Positions 33,737 through 41,778 of a stretch of DNA of 45,407 bases are shown piece by piece. The stretch's first letter is position 1. Every line of letters starts with the position of its first letter. A program made the translations under genes and the position numbers. Source of the DNA: an uncultured Oscillospiraceae bacterium (GTDB taxonomy: Bacteria; Bacillota; Clostridia; Oscillospirales; Ruminococcaceae); NCBI GenBank assembly GCA_949298535.1, contig CASFXA010000056.1, positions 1-45,407 on the forward strand. The letters run 5' to 3'. The notes under the pieces were generated by a model, which had not been told where the DNA came from, ran no database searches, and saw only the letters and a program-made list of their open reading frames with translations.

Positions 33737-35707
33737 TTAATCCTTGCTGCTGTCCTGAAAATATTGATCGATGGCCCCCAGCAGCTTCTGGCGGGCGTTT
33801 TCCATCACAATGTCCTTCATCTGCACCGCCGCCATAGTCAGATGGCCGCCGCCGCCCAAAGCCTCCATGATAATCTGGACGTTCACCGCTCCCATGCTCC
33901 GGGCAGAAATAGATACTCCTCCGCCAATCTCATACAGCACAAAAGAAGCGTTGACGCCGTTGATATTCAGCAGCTCATCGGCAGCCTGGGCCGCCACAAT
34001 GCGGATGTCCTCTCCGGGATTTTCCGTATAGGCGATGGCGCAGCCCCGGTAAACCTCCGCCGCAGCCACCAGCCTGGCCTTCTGCTGATAGGTCTCCATG
34101 CTGGAGGCAAACAGCTTGCGCACCTCCACCGTATCGGCCCCCATCTTCCGCAGATAAGCCGCCGCCTCAAAAGTACGCACACCGGTGCGGATAGTGAAGT
34201 TTTTGGTATCCAGCATAATGCCCGCCAGCATGGATTCCGCCTCGGGAACCGTCACCTTGGGATGCTCGCTGAGATACTGGACCAGTTCAGCCACCATTTC
34301 GCTGGCGGAGCTGGCGTAAGGCTCATGGAAAAAGATGATGGCGTTATCGATGTGGTTGACCATCTTCCGGTGGTGGTCAATGACGACAATATTTTTGCAG
34401 TTCTCATAGATTTCCGGGGACTCCACCAACGTCTTGACATGGGTGTCCACAATAATCAGCAGGGTTTCCTTTCCCGCCAGGGGCAGCGCCTCCTCCGGAG
34501 AAAGGATGATTTCCCGATACCCCTCGTCCGCCACCTTGTCATAAAGGGGCTGGGCCAGGCTGGTTTTGGTGTTGAGAACAATGTTGATCCGTTTGCCGCA
34601 CTCCTTGAGCCCTGCGCACATACCGATGCCGGAGCCCAGGCAATCCAGATCCGCGAAGCGATGGCCCATAATGAGGATATTGCTGCAGGTGGCCACCATT
34701 TCGCTGATGGCGTTGGCCACGATCCGGGTACGAACCTTGTTGCGCTTTTCCACTCCTTTGCTGACGCCGCCATAAAATTCATAGCCGCCCTTTTGTTTGA
34801 CCGCGGCCTGATCTCCGCCCCGGCCCAGGGCCATATCCAACGCCTGACGTGCCAGCACCTCCGCCTCGTGAAGATCTCCTTCTTTGCTGCCCACGCCAAT
34901 GGACATCGTGGGCGGAATCCGATCCCCAGTCACCACGCTGCGGATCTGATCCAAAATAGCGAACCGCCGGGCGATCACTCCCCGCATATACCGTTCCTCA
35001 ATGATGGCGATATACCGGTCCTTCTCCAGCTTCCGCAATAAACCATGGTTTTCTTCGGCGAAGGTTTCGATGATATGCTCAATCTCCCCCATGATTTTGC
35101 TGCGCTCGTTCTCTTTCGCGTCAGTGAACAGCTCGGCATAGTTGTCAATGACCATCAGCAGCACAGATGGTCTGGAATCAAAATACTCCTTGGTGTAGTT
35201 TTTCAGATCGTTGTCATCCACCAGATAGGTGACAAAAACCGGCTCCGCCCGATGATCGGTGCGGACAATATAAGCGCTGTACTGCCGCTGATCCACGGAA
35301 ACATTGATCCCGCCGTCAAAATGCTCCGCCTGAAAATCCACCTCCGGCAGCAGCTGAAACAAGCTCTGATGGAACAGGTCGCGGCCATTCAAAACCTGTT
35401 CCCGGCACTGATCGTTGACCCAAATGATCTCCCCATTCTCCCGGGCGACAATGGTTGCCATGGGAAAGCGGGCCAGCGAATCCTTCTGGGCGCCAAACAG
35501 GGATTCCCGCAGGCAGGTAAAAAAACGTTCGTTATCTCTGCTGATGAGATACCCTTTAATCAGCACAAAGGCCGCCATCAACAGCCATACCAGACCCCAG
35601 GTAAAAAAATATCGTCGGTCCACACCGTAGGTAAAGCCTACCGAGATTCCGCTGACCAGAAGCAAAATCAGGCAAAGGGGGCGGTAAAGATTCATCCGGT
35701 CCATCAT
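33737..35707 (-). CDS. gdpP: cyclic-di-AMP phosphodiesterase GdpP
   Basis: GdpP degrades c-di-AMP and so influences wall stress and osmotic balance. The 656-residue chain has two N-terminal membrane helices, a PAS-like domain and a degenerate GGDEF domain (about 170-300). The DHH/DHHA1 phosphodiesterase follows, with GHRFADLDCLGSG, VDTHVKT, VVIDHHRK and the C-terminal GGGGHLTMAA. The start at 35707 puts GGAGGG seven bases upstream; an in-frame ATG at 35725 has none. A promoter with an extended -10 lies upstream. It is the first gene of the set running to ftsH. Confidence 0.95.
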   Translation of the reverse strand: MMDRMNLYRPLCLILLLVSGISVGFTYGVDRRYFFTWGLVWLLMAAFVLIKGYLISRDNERFFTCLRESLFGAQKDSLARFPMATIVARENGEIIWVNDQCREQVLNGRDLFHQSLFQLLPEVDFQAEHFDGGINVSVDQRQYSAYIVRTDHRAEPVFVTYLVDDNDLKNYTKEYFDSRPSVLLMVIDNYAELFTDAKENERSKIMGEIEHIIETFAEENHGLLRKLEKDRYIAIIEERYMRGVIARRFAILDQIRSVVTGDRIPPTMSIGVGSKEGDLHEAEVLARQALDMALGRGGDQAAVKQKGGYEFYGGVSKGVEKRNKVRTRIVANAISEMVATCSNILIMGHRFADLDCLGSGIGMCAGLKECGKRINIVLNTKTSLAQPLYDKVADEGYREIILSPEEALPLAGKETLLIIVDTHVKTLVESPEIYENCKNIVVIDHHRKMVNHIDNAIIFFHEPYASSASEMVAELVQYLSEHPKVTVPEAESMLAGIMLDTKNFTIRTGVRTFEAAAYLRKMGADTVEVRKLFASSMETYQQKARLVAAAEVYRGCAIAYTENPGEDIRIVAAQAADELLNINGVNASFVLYEIGGGVSISARSMGAVNVQIIMEALGGGGHLTMAAVQMKDIVMENARQKLLGAIDQYFQDSSKD

Positions 35708-35800
35708 AAGGCTACCCTCCCTCATATCCGTCTCTTTCCCGAGAGACGGTCAGATGACCGCCAGAATGGACGATCATTCCATGAATCATAGTGTTTTTTT

Positions 35801-35809
35801 AGTATAGCA
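35801..35809 (-). promoter_or_regulatory. extended -10 promoter of gdpP
   Basis: On the - strand TGCTATACT (35809-35801) is an extended -10 element; the matching -35 is poor. It lies about 95 bases before the gdpP start. Confidence 0.5.
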
Positions 35810-35877
35810 CAGATCACAAAAAAAATGAAGCTTTTTCCTGTCATGCTATGCGGTCTTCCGTTTTCTGTCTTCACTCA

Positions 35878-35906
35878 TTGCAATCCCAGGCTGCGAGGAG
35901 TACAAT
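35878..35906 (+). promoter_or_regulatory. promoter of the VOC-permease-sirtuin operon
   Basis: TTGCAA (35878-35883) and TACAAT (35901-35906) are 17 bases apart. Transcription would start near 35913, about 45 bases before the first gene. It is divergent from gdpP. Confidence 0.65.
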
Positions 35907-35956
35907 ATCCGGGGAAAAAACCATTTAAAAAACGCACCTGTGAAAGGATGAAAAAG

Positions 35957-36301
35957 ATGAACCAACTGAAATTGGATCATATTGGACTCAACGCCGCCAA
36001 CAAGGGAGACGCCCTGGTTTTGGCTCAGGCCTTTTGTCAGCTGCTGGGCTGTCCCATTGAGGAAAAACCAGCTTCCGTTTACGCCGGGCCCTCGGTAGAG
36101 GTGATGGCAGGCGGCGGCCGGGGAGAAAAGGGGCATCTGGGCTTTGTCACTCCAAATCTGGCCCAGACCATGGCAGAATTCAAAGCCCGCGGCATCGCTT
36201 TTGACGAAACCTCTGGCAAATATACCTCCGATGGAAAACTCCGGCTGATTTATCTCCAGGGAGAACTGGGGGGATTCGCCATCCATCTGATGGAGAAATA
36301 A
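35957..36301 (+). CDS. single-domain VOC (glyoxalase-fold) protein
   Basis: ATG 35957 is chosen because AAAGG (35943-35947) is nine bases upstream; ATG 35948 would touch it. The 114-residue product has the VOC pattern. An early LDHIGLNAANKGDAL is followed by a short AGPSVEVMAGGGRGEKGHLGF with potential metal ligands, then YLQGELGGFAIHLMEK at the end. It recalls the C-terminal extension found on some clostridial KDPG/KHG aldolases, here as a separate protein. Its reaction is unknown. It starts a three-gene operon with an anion permease and a sirtuin, so a role with an organic acid is possible. Confidence 0.75.
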   Translation: MNQLKLDHIGLNAANKGDALVLAQAFCQLLGCPIEEKPASVYAGPSVEVMAGGGRGEKGHLGFVTPNLAQTMAEFKARGIAFDETSGKYTSDGKLRLIYLQGELGGFAIHLMEK

Positions 36302-36325
36302 AGAGCTGCAGGAGAGAATCAAATC

Positions 36326-37444
36326 ATGGAATCCATCACAAATTTTCTGAAAAAATTGTGGAAACAGCAAACGGTCCTCTGTGTGGCCGGCATTGCGGCG
36401 CTGCTTTCCGCCGTCCCCGTCTCCTTCTCCGTCGCTGCTTTCGCCTCAGTGGATCTGCGGGTTTTGGGACTGCTGTTCTGTCTGATGTCAGTGGTGGCCG
36501 GGCTGCGGGCCGCGGGGGTTTTTGAGTTTCTCTGCCGAGCTCTGGCTCAGAAAACCGCCGACAGCAGAGCTCTGGCCCTGACGCTGGTGCTGCTGTGCTT
36601 TTTCAGCTCCATGCTGGTGACCAACGACGTTTCTCTGCTCACCTTTGTGCCCTTTGCCATTCTGACCCTGGAACTCTCCGGTCAGCAAAAGCATCTGCCT
36701 CTGGTGGTGACGATGCAAACCATCGCCGCCAATCTGGGCAGTATGCTCACCCCGGTGGGCAATCCTCAGAACCTGTACCTGTATTCCAACTACGCCATGA
36801 CGCCAGGCAGCTTCTTCCCCGTTACCCTGCCCCTCACTCTGGCAGGGCTGGCGCTGGTGATACTGGGGTGTTTCGCCGTGCCAAAACAGCCCATTTCCTT
36901 TTCTCTTCCGGAACAAAAATCCCCTGACCGGATCAGACTGATCCGTTACGGGATGCTGTTCCTGCTGTGTCTGGCGACGGTTTTTCACCTGATTCCCTGG
37001 CAGCTGGTGCTGGCTGTCGTAGGAGCGGCTATGATCCTTTGGGATCGGAAGCTGCTTCGGCGGGTGGATTATGGGCTGCTGGTGACCTTTGTTTTCTTTT
37101 TCCTTTTTGTGGGGAATCTGGGACAGATGGAAACCGTGCGCAGCCTTCTTTCCCAGCTGCTTACTGGCCGGGAACTGGCGGGAAGCATCCTTCTCAGTCA
37201 GGTTATCAGCAACGTTCCCGCGGCGGTGCTGCTTTCCGGCTTCACCGAAAACGGAGCGGCGCTGCTGGCCGGCACCAACATCGGAGGACTGGGCACCCTG
37301 GTGGCTTCACTGGCCAGTTTGATTTCCTATCGTTTGTACTGCGGCGTTGAGACAGCCAAACCGGGGCGGTATCTGCTTTTGTTTACCGTCGCCAATCTTC
37401 TCTGCCTGATCCCCATGGCGCTGTTGGGCAGCCTGCTGGTTTAA
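36326..37444 (+). CDS. ion-transporter superfamily anion permease (CitMHS/ArsB-like)
   Basis: This 372-residue protein has about ten membrane helices. It carries two half-repeats with family motifs: TNDVSLLTFVPFAI and TPVGNPQNLYLYS in the first half, and SNVPAAVLLSGFT in the second. Such motifs mark the IT superfamily (SLC13, ArsB, NhaD, CitM). The substrate could be a dicarboxylate, another anion or sodium. It lies 24 bases after the VOC gene and 34 before the sirtuin gene. Confidence 0.85.
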   Translation: MESITNFLKKLWKQQTVLCVAGIAALLSAVPVSFSVAAFASVDLRVLGLLFCLMSVVAGLRAAGVFEFLCRALAQKTADSRALALTLVLLCFFSSMLVTNDVSLLTFVPFAILTLELSGQQKHLPLVVTMQTIAANLGSMLTPVGNPQNLYLYSNYAMTPGSFFPVTLPLTLAGLALVILGCFAVPKQPISFSLPEQKSPDRIRLIRYGMLFLLCLATVFHLIPWQLVLAVVGAAMILWDRKLLRRVDYGLLVTFVFFFLFVGNLGQMETVRSLLSQLLTGRELAGSILLSQVISNVPAAVLLSGFTENGAALLAGTNIGGLGTLVASLASLISYRLYCGVETAKPGRYLLLFTVANLLCLIPMALLGSLLV

Positions 37445-37478
37445 AAGCCTTCTTTGAGATGGAAAGGAGTTGGATGCT

Positions 37479-38213
37479 GTGGAACAGTTGGAAAAATTGC
37501 AGCAAATGATCGACCAAAGCCGCCGCATTGTCTTTTTTGGCGGCGCCGGGGTATCCACCGAAAGCGGGATCCCCGATTTCCGCAGTGAGGACGGGCTGTA
37601 CCATCAGCAATATGCCTGGCCTCCGGAAACCATCATCAGCCATAGCTTCTTTATGGCCCACCCGGAGGAGTTTTTCCGTTTTTACCGGGACAAGATGCTC
37701 TGGCCCCAGGCAAAGCCCAACGCCGCTCATTTATTTTTGGCGCAGTTGGAACAATGCGGACGACTCTCCGCTGTGATTACCCAAAATATCGACGGACTCC
37801 ATCAGATGGCGGGAAGCCGCCGGGTGCTGGAGCTTCACGGCTCGGTTCACCGCAACTACTGCATGAATTGCCGCCGTTCCTATCCCCTTTCCACCATCAC
37901 TGACAGCAAAACCGTCATTCCCCGGTGCAGCTGCGGCGGCATCATCAAACCGGATGTGGTGCTGTATGAAGAAAGTTTGGATCAGGAACTTCTCACACAA
38001 TCCATTCGCGCCCTGGAACAGGCGGACTTGGTTCTGGTGGGTGGCACCTCCCTGAACGTCTATCCCGCCGCCGGCTTATTGCAGGTTTGCCGGGGAACCC
38101 CCATCGTGCTGATTAACCGCTCTTCCACACCGATGGATCGCCAGGCCGCTCTGCTCATATCCCAGTCCATTGGCGAGGTATTCGGGCAGCTGCGGGCCAC
38201 TCCCCTCTCCTGA
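37479..38213 (+). CDS. sirtuin (NAD-dependent protein deacylase)
   Basis: The start is GTG 37479, nine bases after AAAGGAG; the TTG at 37470 touches the site. The 244-residue product is a bacterial Sir2 enzyme. It has the NAD motif GAGVSTESGIPDFR (22-35), TQNIDGLH (101-108), catalytic His120 in LELHGS, and a zinc site from Cys128, Cys131, Cys150 and Cys152. The GGTSLNVYPA segment binds NAD. It removes acyl groups from lysines. It ends the VOC-permease operon and is convergent with a lysine-rich tail protein. Confidence 0.93.
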   Translation: MEQLEKLQQMIDQSRRIVFFGGAGVSTESGIPDFRSEDGLYHQQYAWPPETIISHSFFMAHPEEFFRFYRDKMLWPQAKPNAAHLFLAQLEQCGRLSAVITQNIDGLHQMAGSRRVLELHGSVHRNYCMNCRRSYPLSTITDSKTVIPRCSCGGIIKPDVVLYEESLDQELLTQSIRALEQADLVLVGGTSLNVYPAAGLLQVCRGTPIVLINRSSTPMDRQAALLISQSIGEVFGQLRATPLS

Positions 38214-38300
38214 TTTTCACCAGCGTGAAATTCCCTTTCCTGCCGATCCTACCGAAAAACACGGAAGCCGTCTGCAAGACATTTTTCCAAAAAAGCAATC

Positions 38301-38349
38301 GAAAAAAGCTCCCGGGAAGAGGAAAGTTCCTTCTACCCGGGAGTTTTTT
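38301..38349. terminator. bidirectional terminator between sirtuin and lectin genes
   Basis: CTCCCGGG (38309-38316) pairs with CCCGGGAG (38336-38343). Inside, GGAA pairs with TTCC. An A-run precedes the stem and a T-run follows, so it can act on both strands. Confidence 0.8.
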
Positions 38350-38378
38350 GTTGGTTTTAAGTTGCCGGACAGCAGCTT

Positions 38379-39098
38379 TTATTTGGTGGTCTTTTTGGTG
38401 GTTTTCTTCGCTGCAGGAGCCTTCTCGGCTGCTTTCTTGGCGGGAGCCTTCTTCTCCGCGGGGGCCTTCTCAGCCGCCTTCTTGGCGGGGGCTTTCTTCT
38501 CCGCGGGAGCCTTCTCAGCCGCCTTCTTGGCGGGGGCCTTCTTCTCCGCGGGGGCCTTTTCAGCCGCTTTCTTGGCGGGAGCCTTCTTCTCCGCGGGGGC
38601 CTTCTCAGCCGCCTTTTTGGCGGGAGCCTTCTTTTCCGCAGGGGCCTTCTTGGCAGTCTTCTTTTCGCCGGCGGAAGCAGGGATCAGCATCCACTTCTGA
38701 TTCTCGCCGTCCAGATCGTCCCACAGCTGAATCCGGGCGCCGTCGTTGACGGACATCGCCACCACATCCAGGCAGCGGCCGCTCACTTTGGAGCGCAGCT
38801 TAAAGAAACCGTCCTCCTGCTGTTCGGCCAGCCACAGCTGATTTTCCGCACCCAGATCGTCCCACTGATGGATCTGCGCGCCGTTCTGGGTGCCGGCCAG
38901 CATCACGTCCATCACTTTGCCGGTGGCTTTGCTGACAATCTTCCAGCAGCCGTCCCCGTTGTCCACAAAGGTCCAAACCTGCTCATCGTTGCCAGTCTGC
39001 TCCATCATCATGACAGTGTCGTTTTTCGCTTCCATAGCCTTGCTGCTGCGAACCGAAACAATGGTATAATTCTCATTGTTTTTCAAAATCTTCTTCAT
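38379..39098 (-). CDS. ricin-type beta-trefoil lectin domain fused to histone H1-like tail
   Basis: ATG 39098 is nine bases after AAGGAG. The 239-residue product has no signal peptide. Residues about 8-140 form a RICIN-type beta-trefoil with the QxW-like motifs AQIHQWDDLGAENQLW and ARIQLWDDLDGENQKW. Residues 152-226 are five exact copies of a 15-residue unit (APAEKKAPAKKAAEK), and a basic TTKKTTK end follows. Such Lys/Ala/Pro tails occur in bacterial histone-H1-like and AlgP-type DNA-binding proteins. The protein may bind nucleic acid through the tail and a sugar or other ligand through the trefoil. The function is unknown. It is monocistronic behind a good promoter. Confidence 0.9.
   Translation of the reverse strand: MKKILKNNENYTIVSVRSSKAMEAKNDTVMMMEQTGNDEQVWTFVDNGDGCWKIVSKATGKVMDVMLAGTQNGAQIHQWDDLGAENQLWLAEQQEDGFFKLRSKVSGRCLDVVAMSVNDGARIQLWDDLDGENQKWMLIPASAGEKKTAKKAPAEKKAPAKKAAEKAPAEKKAPAKKAAEKAPAEKKAPAKKAAEKAPAEKKAPAKKAAEKAPAEKKAPAKKAAEKAPAAKKTTKKTTK
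38421..38645 (-). repeat. five tandem 45-bp repeats in the lectin gene
   Basis: Five units of 45 bases (38421-38465 and so on) differ from each other by only a few, mostly silent, bases. They encode the repeated 15-residue unit. Near identity at the DNA level allows copy-number change by slippage or recombination without loss of frame. Confidence 0.95.
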
Positions 39099-39506
39099 CT
39101 CACTACACTCCTTCTGTCCGTTGTTCCTGCTATCGGCAACCGAGGAAAAATCCACTTCAACCAATCTATTTTGCCAATTCCCTGTGATGGGAGTAATGGG
39201 GATCACTTGAGGTTTATCATACCACATTCATCCCAAATGTCAATTTTATTCCTGTAAAAAAATCCCGGAAAGCCCCTGAAAAATCCAGTAAAACCGCCGT
39301 TTTTTCCTGCTTTTTTGACTTTCTGAGCCCTTTTTCGGAAATCGCAGCGGATGAATGAAAGAAAAATTATTCTTTTTTCTCCCCTTCAAAAGCTCATAAA
39401 AGTCTTCTGTCATCCCGCTGTTTCCCCGGAAAATTCTGCGCCGAAATTCTGCGTCTCATTCCTCAGCTTGTCCCGCCGGGGAAGAACACCCGCTTTTCCA
39501 AAGCTC
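39099..39506. other. gene-free spacer with the lectin promoter
   Basis: The left part is the leader of the lectin gene (about 110 bases). The middle has its promoter. The right part, up to the GIY-YIG gene end at 39507, is AT-rich, and the only other feature seen is a 10-base direct repeat (AAATTCTGCG, twice near 39431-39455). No coding frame is supported. Confidence 0.5.
39216..39243 (-). promoter_or_regulatory. promoter of the lectin/histone-tail gene
   Basis: On the - strand TTGACA (39243-39238) and TATGAT (39221-39216) are 16 bases apart. Both match the housekeeping consensus closely, so the gene is probably well expressed in growing cells. Confidence 0.7.
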
Positions 39507-39851
39507 TCAGTAAAACTCCCGTTCTGCCAGCTTTTCCCGCCATAGCTGCGCCAACGTGTCCAGATCCTCCTGAAACTCCCGGGGCGTCTGTTCCGGCTTC
39601 TTCTCCAGCTCCTCCAACAGCTCAAACCGAAAGGCTTCGGGCCCATATTTCCGCCAATCCTCCCCCAGCTTGCCATAGGCGCACAGGTTGGTGCTTTGTG
39701 CAAACTGAAATTTGTTCCTGCTCCCCTGAAGGTCCCGCTCCGCCAACAGCAGCACCCTCCCGGTGACATCGTTGACAATGAGAAAAACTCCCCCTGTTAC
39801 AGGACGCTCCTTGTAGTCGGAGATCAACTTTTTTCGCTGCGCTTTATCCAT
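39507..39851 (-). CDS. small GIY-YIG-like protein
   Basis: The 114-residue product resembles small single-domain GIY-YIG family proteins of firmicutes. It has a short basic lead (MDKAQRKKLISDYKERP), then GGVFLIVNDVTGRVLLLAE, in which the two signature tyrosines are replaced. A central LQGSRNKFQFAQ and DWRKYGPEAFRFELLEELE follow. The loss of the GIY tyrosines makes nuclease activity doubtful. It stands alone with nothing obvious to link it to its neighbours. Confidence 0.65.
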   Translation of the reverse strand: MDKAQRKKLISDYKERPVTGGVFLIVNDVTGRVLLLAERDLQGSRNKFQFAQSTNLCAYGKLGEDWRKYGPEAFRFELLEELEKKPEQTPREFQEDLDTLAQLWREKLAEREFY

Positions 39852-40001
39852 TCCTTTTCCTCCTGAGTCGCTGTGGCAGTATTCTGCCGGAAATCTTGTT
39901 CCGATTGTACCGGTCCTTTAAAGATCTGTCAAGGGGAAAACTGCCGGAGCTTTCCGCCCGCAAGGATTCAAAGACATTTCCCCCTGCCCTCCCCATTGAA
40001 A

Positions 40002-40044
40002 AAGCGCAGACAGAGGCTCCTCAGGGAAAACCTTGTCTGCGCTT
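40002..40044 (-). terminator. terminator of the dipicolinate synthase operon
   Basis: An 11-base perfect stem (40034-40044 with 40002-40012) is followed on the - strand by TTTTT. It lies about 50 bases after the dpaB stop. Confidence 0.8.
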
Positions 40045-40092
40045 CAGGAGTGGTCTTATCGTCTCATATGTTCCACCAATTTTACAAAGAGT

Positions 40093-40677
40093 TCAGTTTT
40101 TTGAAAGCCACAGCGGCTGCAGTTGTCTGCCCTCCAAGGCGGCCAGAACAGTTTCTTCAATGCGGTCAAAGTCCGCGATCATGGAGGCTGGCTTTTTCTC
40201 CGGGGAATCCTGGGCCATAGGCACAAAATAGACGTTTCTGGTGTTCATCAGCAATCCAATATTTTTGGCAGAACCGCTGAGGGCGTCATTGGTCGCGGGA
40301 GCCAGAATCAACGGTTTTCCGCCCCGCAGCTGGGCCTTGCAGGCCATGGTGACGCCATTGTCGGTAATGGCGTTGGCCAGTTTTGCCAAGGTGTTTCCGG
40401 TGCAGGGGGCCACCACCAGAGCGTCCAGGTAGCTCTTGGGGCCAATAGGCTCGGTTTCCACCACTGTGGTCATGATTTTCCTTCCGCAGGCATCCTCCAC
40501 CGCCCAGCGGAAATCCTCCGCGCGGCCAAATCTGGTATCGGTGCTGTAAGTAATGGGCGACATAATGGGATATAAATCATATCCCTTGGCCGCCAGCAGC
40601 GTCAGCACCCGGACGGAATGTTCCAGGGTGCAGAAGCTGCCGCACATGGCGTAACCCAATCTGATCTTTCCCTCCAT
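40093..40677 (-). CDS. spoVFB: dipicolinate synthase subunit B
   Basis: SpoVFB/DpaB is the flavoprotein-like partner of SpoVFA in making dipicolinic acid from dihydrodipicolinate for the spore core. The 194-residue product has the flavoprotein-type start RLGYAMCGSFCTLEHS, the loop VVAPCTGNTLAKLANAITDN and APATNDALS. ATG 40677 gives better spacing to GGAGGG than the adjacent ATG at 40680. It follows spoVFA by 39 bases. Dipicolinate binds calcium in the spore and gives heat resistance. Confidence 0.94.
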   Translation of the reverse strand: MEGKIRLGYAMCGSFCTLEHSVRVLTLLAAKGYDLYPIMSPITYSTDTRFGRAEDFRWAVEDACGRKIMTTVVETEPIGPKSYLDALVVAPCTGNTLAKLANAITDNGVTMACKAQLRGGKPLILAPATNDALSGSAKNIGLLMNTRNVYFVPMAQDSPEKKPASMIADFDRIEETVLAALEGRQLQPLWLSKN

Positions 40678-40716
40678 CATTTTCCCTCCATTCTCATCAG
40701 ACAGCGGGCGGAAGGG

Positions 40717-41589
40717 TTACCGCGGCTGTCCCTTGTTCAGCAGCTGTTCCACTGTGCGGGCAATAGCCTCCCCGGCGGTCCTGGGCGCGCATTTCCCCGG
40801 CAATCCAAGGCCGTGGATGGTCTTGATCCCCCGGATCCGGGCCGCCTCGAAATCCGTTCCCCCTGGCAGCGACGCCAGATCAATGATGATTCCATCCAGC
40901 CGCATCTCCCGGATAAACTCCCCTGTCACCACCTGGGCCGGAGCTGTGTTGAAAACAATATCCACCCATTGGGCAGCTGTCTTCAGCTCCTCCAGAGGCA
41001 AAGGCTGGCATCCTTCCGCCTCTGCCCAAACCAGCTCTTCTCCGCTGCGGCAGGCTGCTGTCACCTCGGCGCCCAGCGCCCGGAGCATCCCGCAAAGAAG
41101 CCGTCCGATCCTCCCATAGCCGATGACCAGACATTTAGAGCCCCGGATGGTCCGATCTGTTTCCCGCATTGCAATTTCCAGCGCTCCCTCCGCAGTGGGC
41201 AAGGCATTGCGCACGGTCAATTCCTCCTGGTCCAGCAGCTCGATCAGTTCCAGCTTTCCTTTTCCCGCCATGGTGCGAATCACACCGGTGATGCCGCCGC
41301 CAAAAACACGGGTTCCCGCCGGAAAGGCTTCCAGACAGACGGACAAAGGCACTTCCCCCTTCCACAGGGGAGCATTGAGCCACAAGCCCCGCTGGCAAAC
41401 AGGCACCGGCAGCACCACCGCCGGGCACCGGGCCAAAAGGGACTGATCCCCGCCTTCCAGATGCACCTGCGGGACGAAGGGCTGCCTGCCCTCCAGATAA
41501 AAAACATGGACCTCAAAGCTGCGCGTCAGGGCGTTGGCCAAATAAACGCTTCTCAGGTCTCCTCCCAAAATTCCAATGATATTTGCCAT
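40717..41589 (-). CDS. spoVFA: dipicolinate synthase subunit A
   Basis: SpoVFA/DpaA is the dehydrogenase-like subunit of dipicolinate synthase. The 290-residue product has an N-terminal catalytic-like part (IIGILGGDLRSVYLANAL) and a Rossmann domain with CLVIGYGRIGRLLCGMLRALGAEV near residue 150 in outline, then VFNTAPAQVV and ASLPGGTDFEAA. It is the first gene of the pair. A sigma-K-like promoter lies upstream, which agrees with mother-cell expression of spoVF in Bacillus. It shows that the organism sporulates. Confidence 0.94.
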   Translation of the reverse strand: MANIIGILGGDLRSVYLANALTRSFEVHVFYLEGRQPFVPQVHLEGGDQSLLARCPAVVLPVPVCQRGLWLNAPLWKGEVPLSVCLEAFPAGTRVFGGGITGVIRTMAGKGKLELIELLDQEELTVRNALPTAEGALEIAMRETDRTIRGSKCLVIGYGRIGRLLCGMLRALGAEVTAACRSGEELVWAEAEGCQPLPLEELKTAAQWVDIVFNTAPAQVVTGEFIREMRLDGIIIDLASLPGGTDFEAARIRGIKTIHGLGLPGKCAPRTAGEAIARTVEQLLNKGQPR

Positions 41590-41631
41590 GATCCCATCCT
41601 CATTTCTTCCGTCACAACCGTCGGTTCACGC

Positions 41632-41660
41632 TATCCTATGCGCTTGCCAGTTCCCCTGTG
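41632..41660 (-). promoter_or_regulatory. sigma-K-like promoter of spoVFAB
   Basis: On the - strand GCATAGGATA (41641-41632) fits the sigma-K -10 pattern GCATAnnnTA. An AC lies 16 bases further upstream (41659-41658). The start point would be about 35 bases before the spoVFA ATG. Confidence 0.5.
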
Positions 41661-41705
41661 CCGGAGAAAACAAAACCGCGCTTCCTTCCATTCCGCACAA
41701 CGGAC

Positions 41706-41752
41706 GCAAAAAAGCCCTTTTCCCGAGGCTGATCCCCGGAAAAAAGGCTTTC
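41706..41752 (-). terminator. terminator of the microcompartment operon
   Basis: On the - strand AAAGCC plus a T-rich run pairs with GGAAAAGGGCTTT over about 12 pairs (41711-41751), followed by a run of T. It lies about 30 bases after the eutP-like gene. Confidence 0.75.
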
Positions 41753-41778
41753 TGATAAAATGGATTCTTTTTTACGCT

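Noticed and set aside
38170..38700. 176-residue Phe/Ala-repeat frame opposite the lectin gene tail
   Set aside because: It is the reverse reading of the tandem repeats; the lectin strand has the ribosome-binding site, promoter and a recognised domain.
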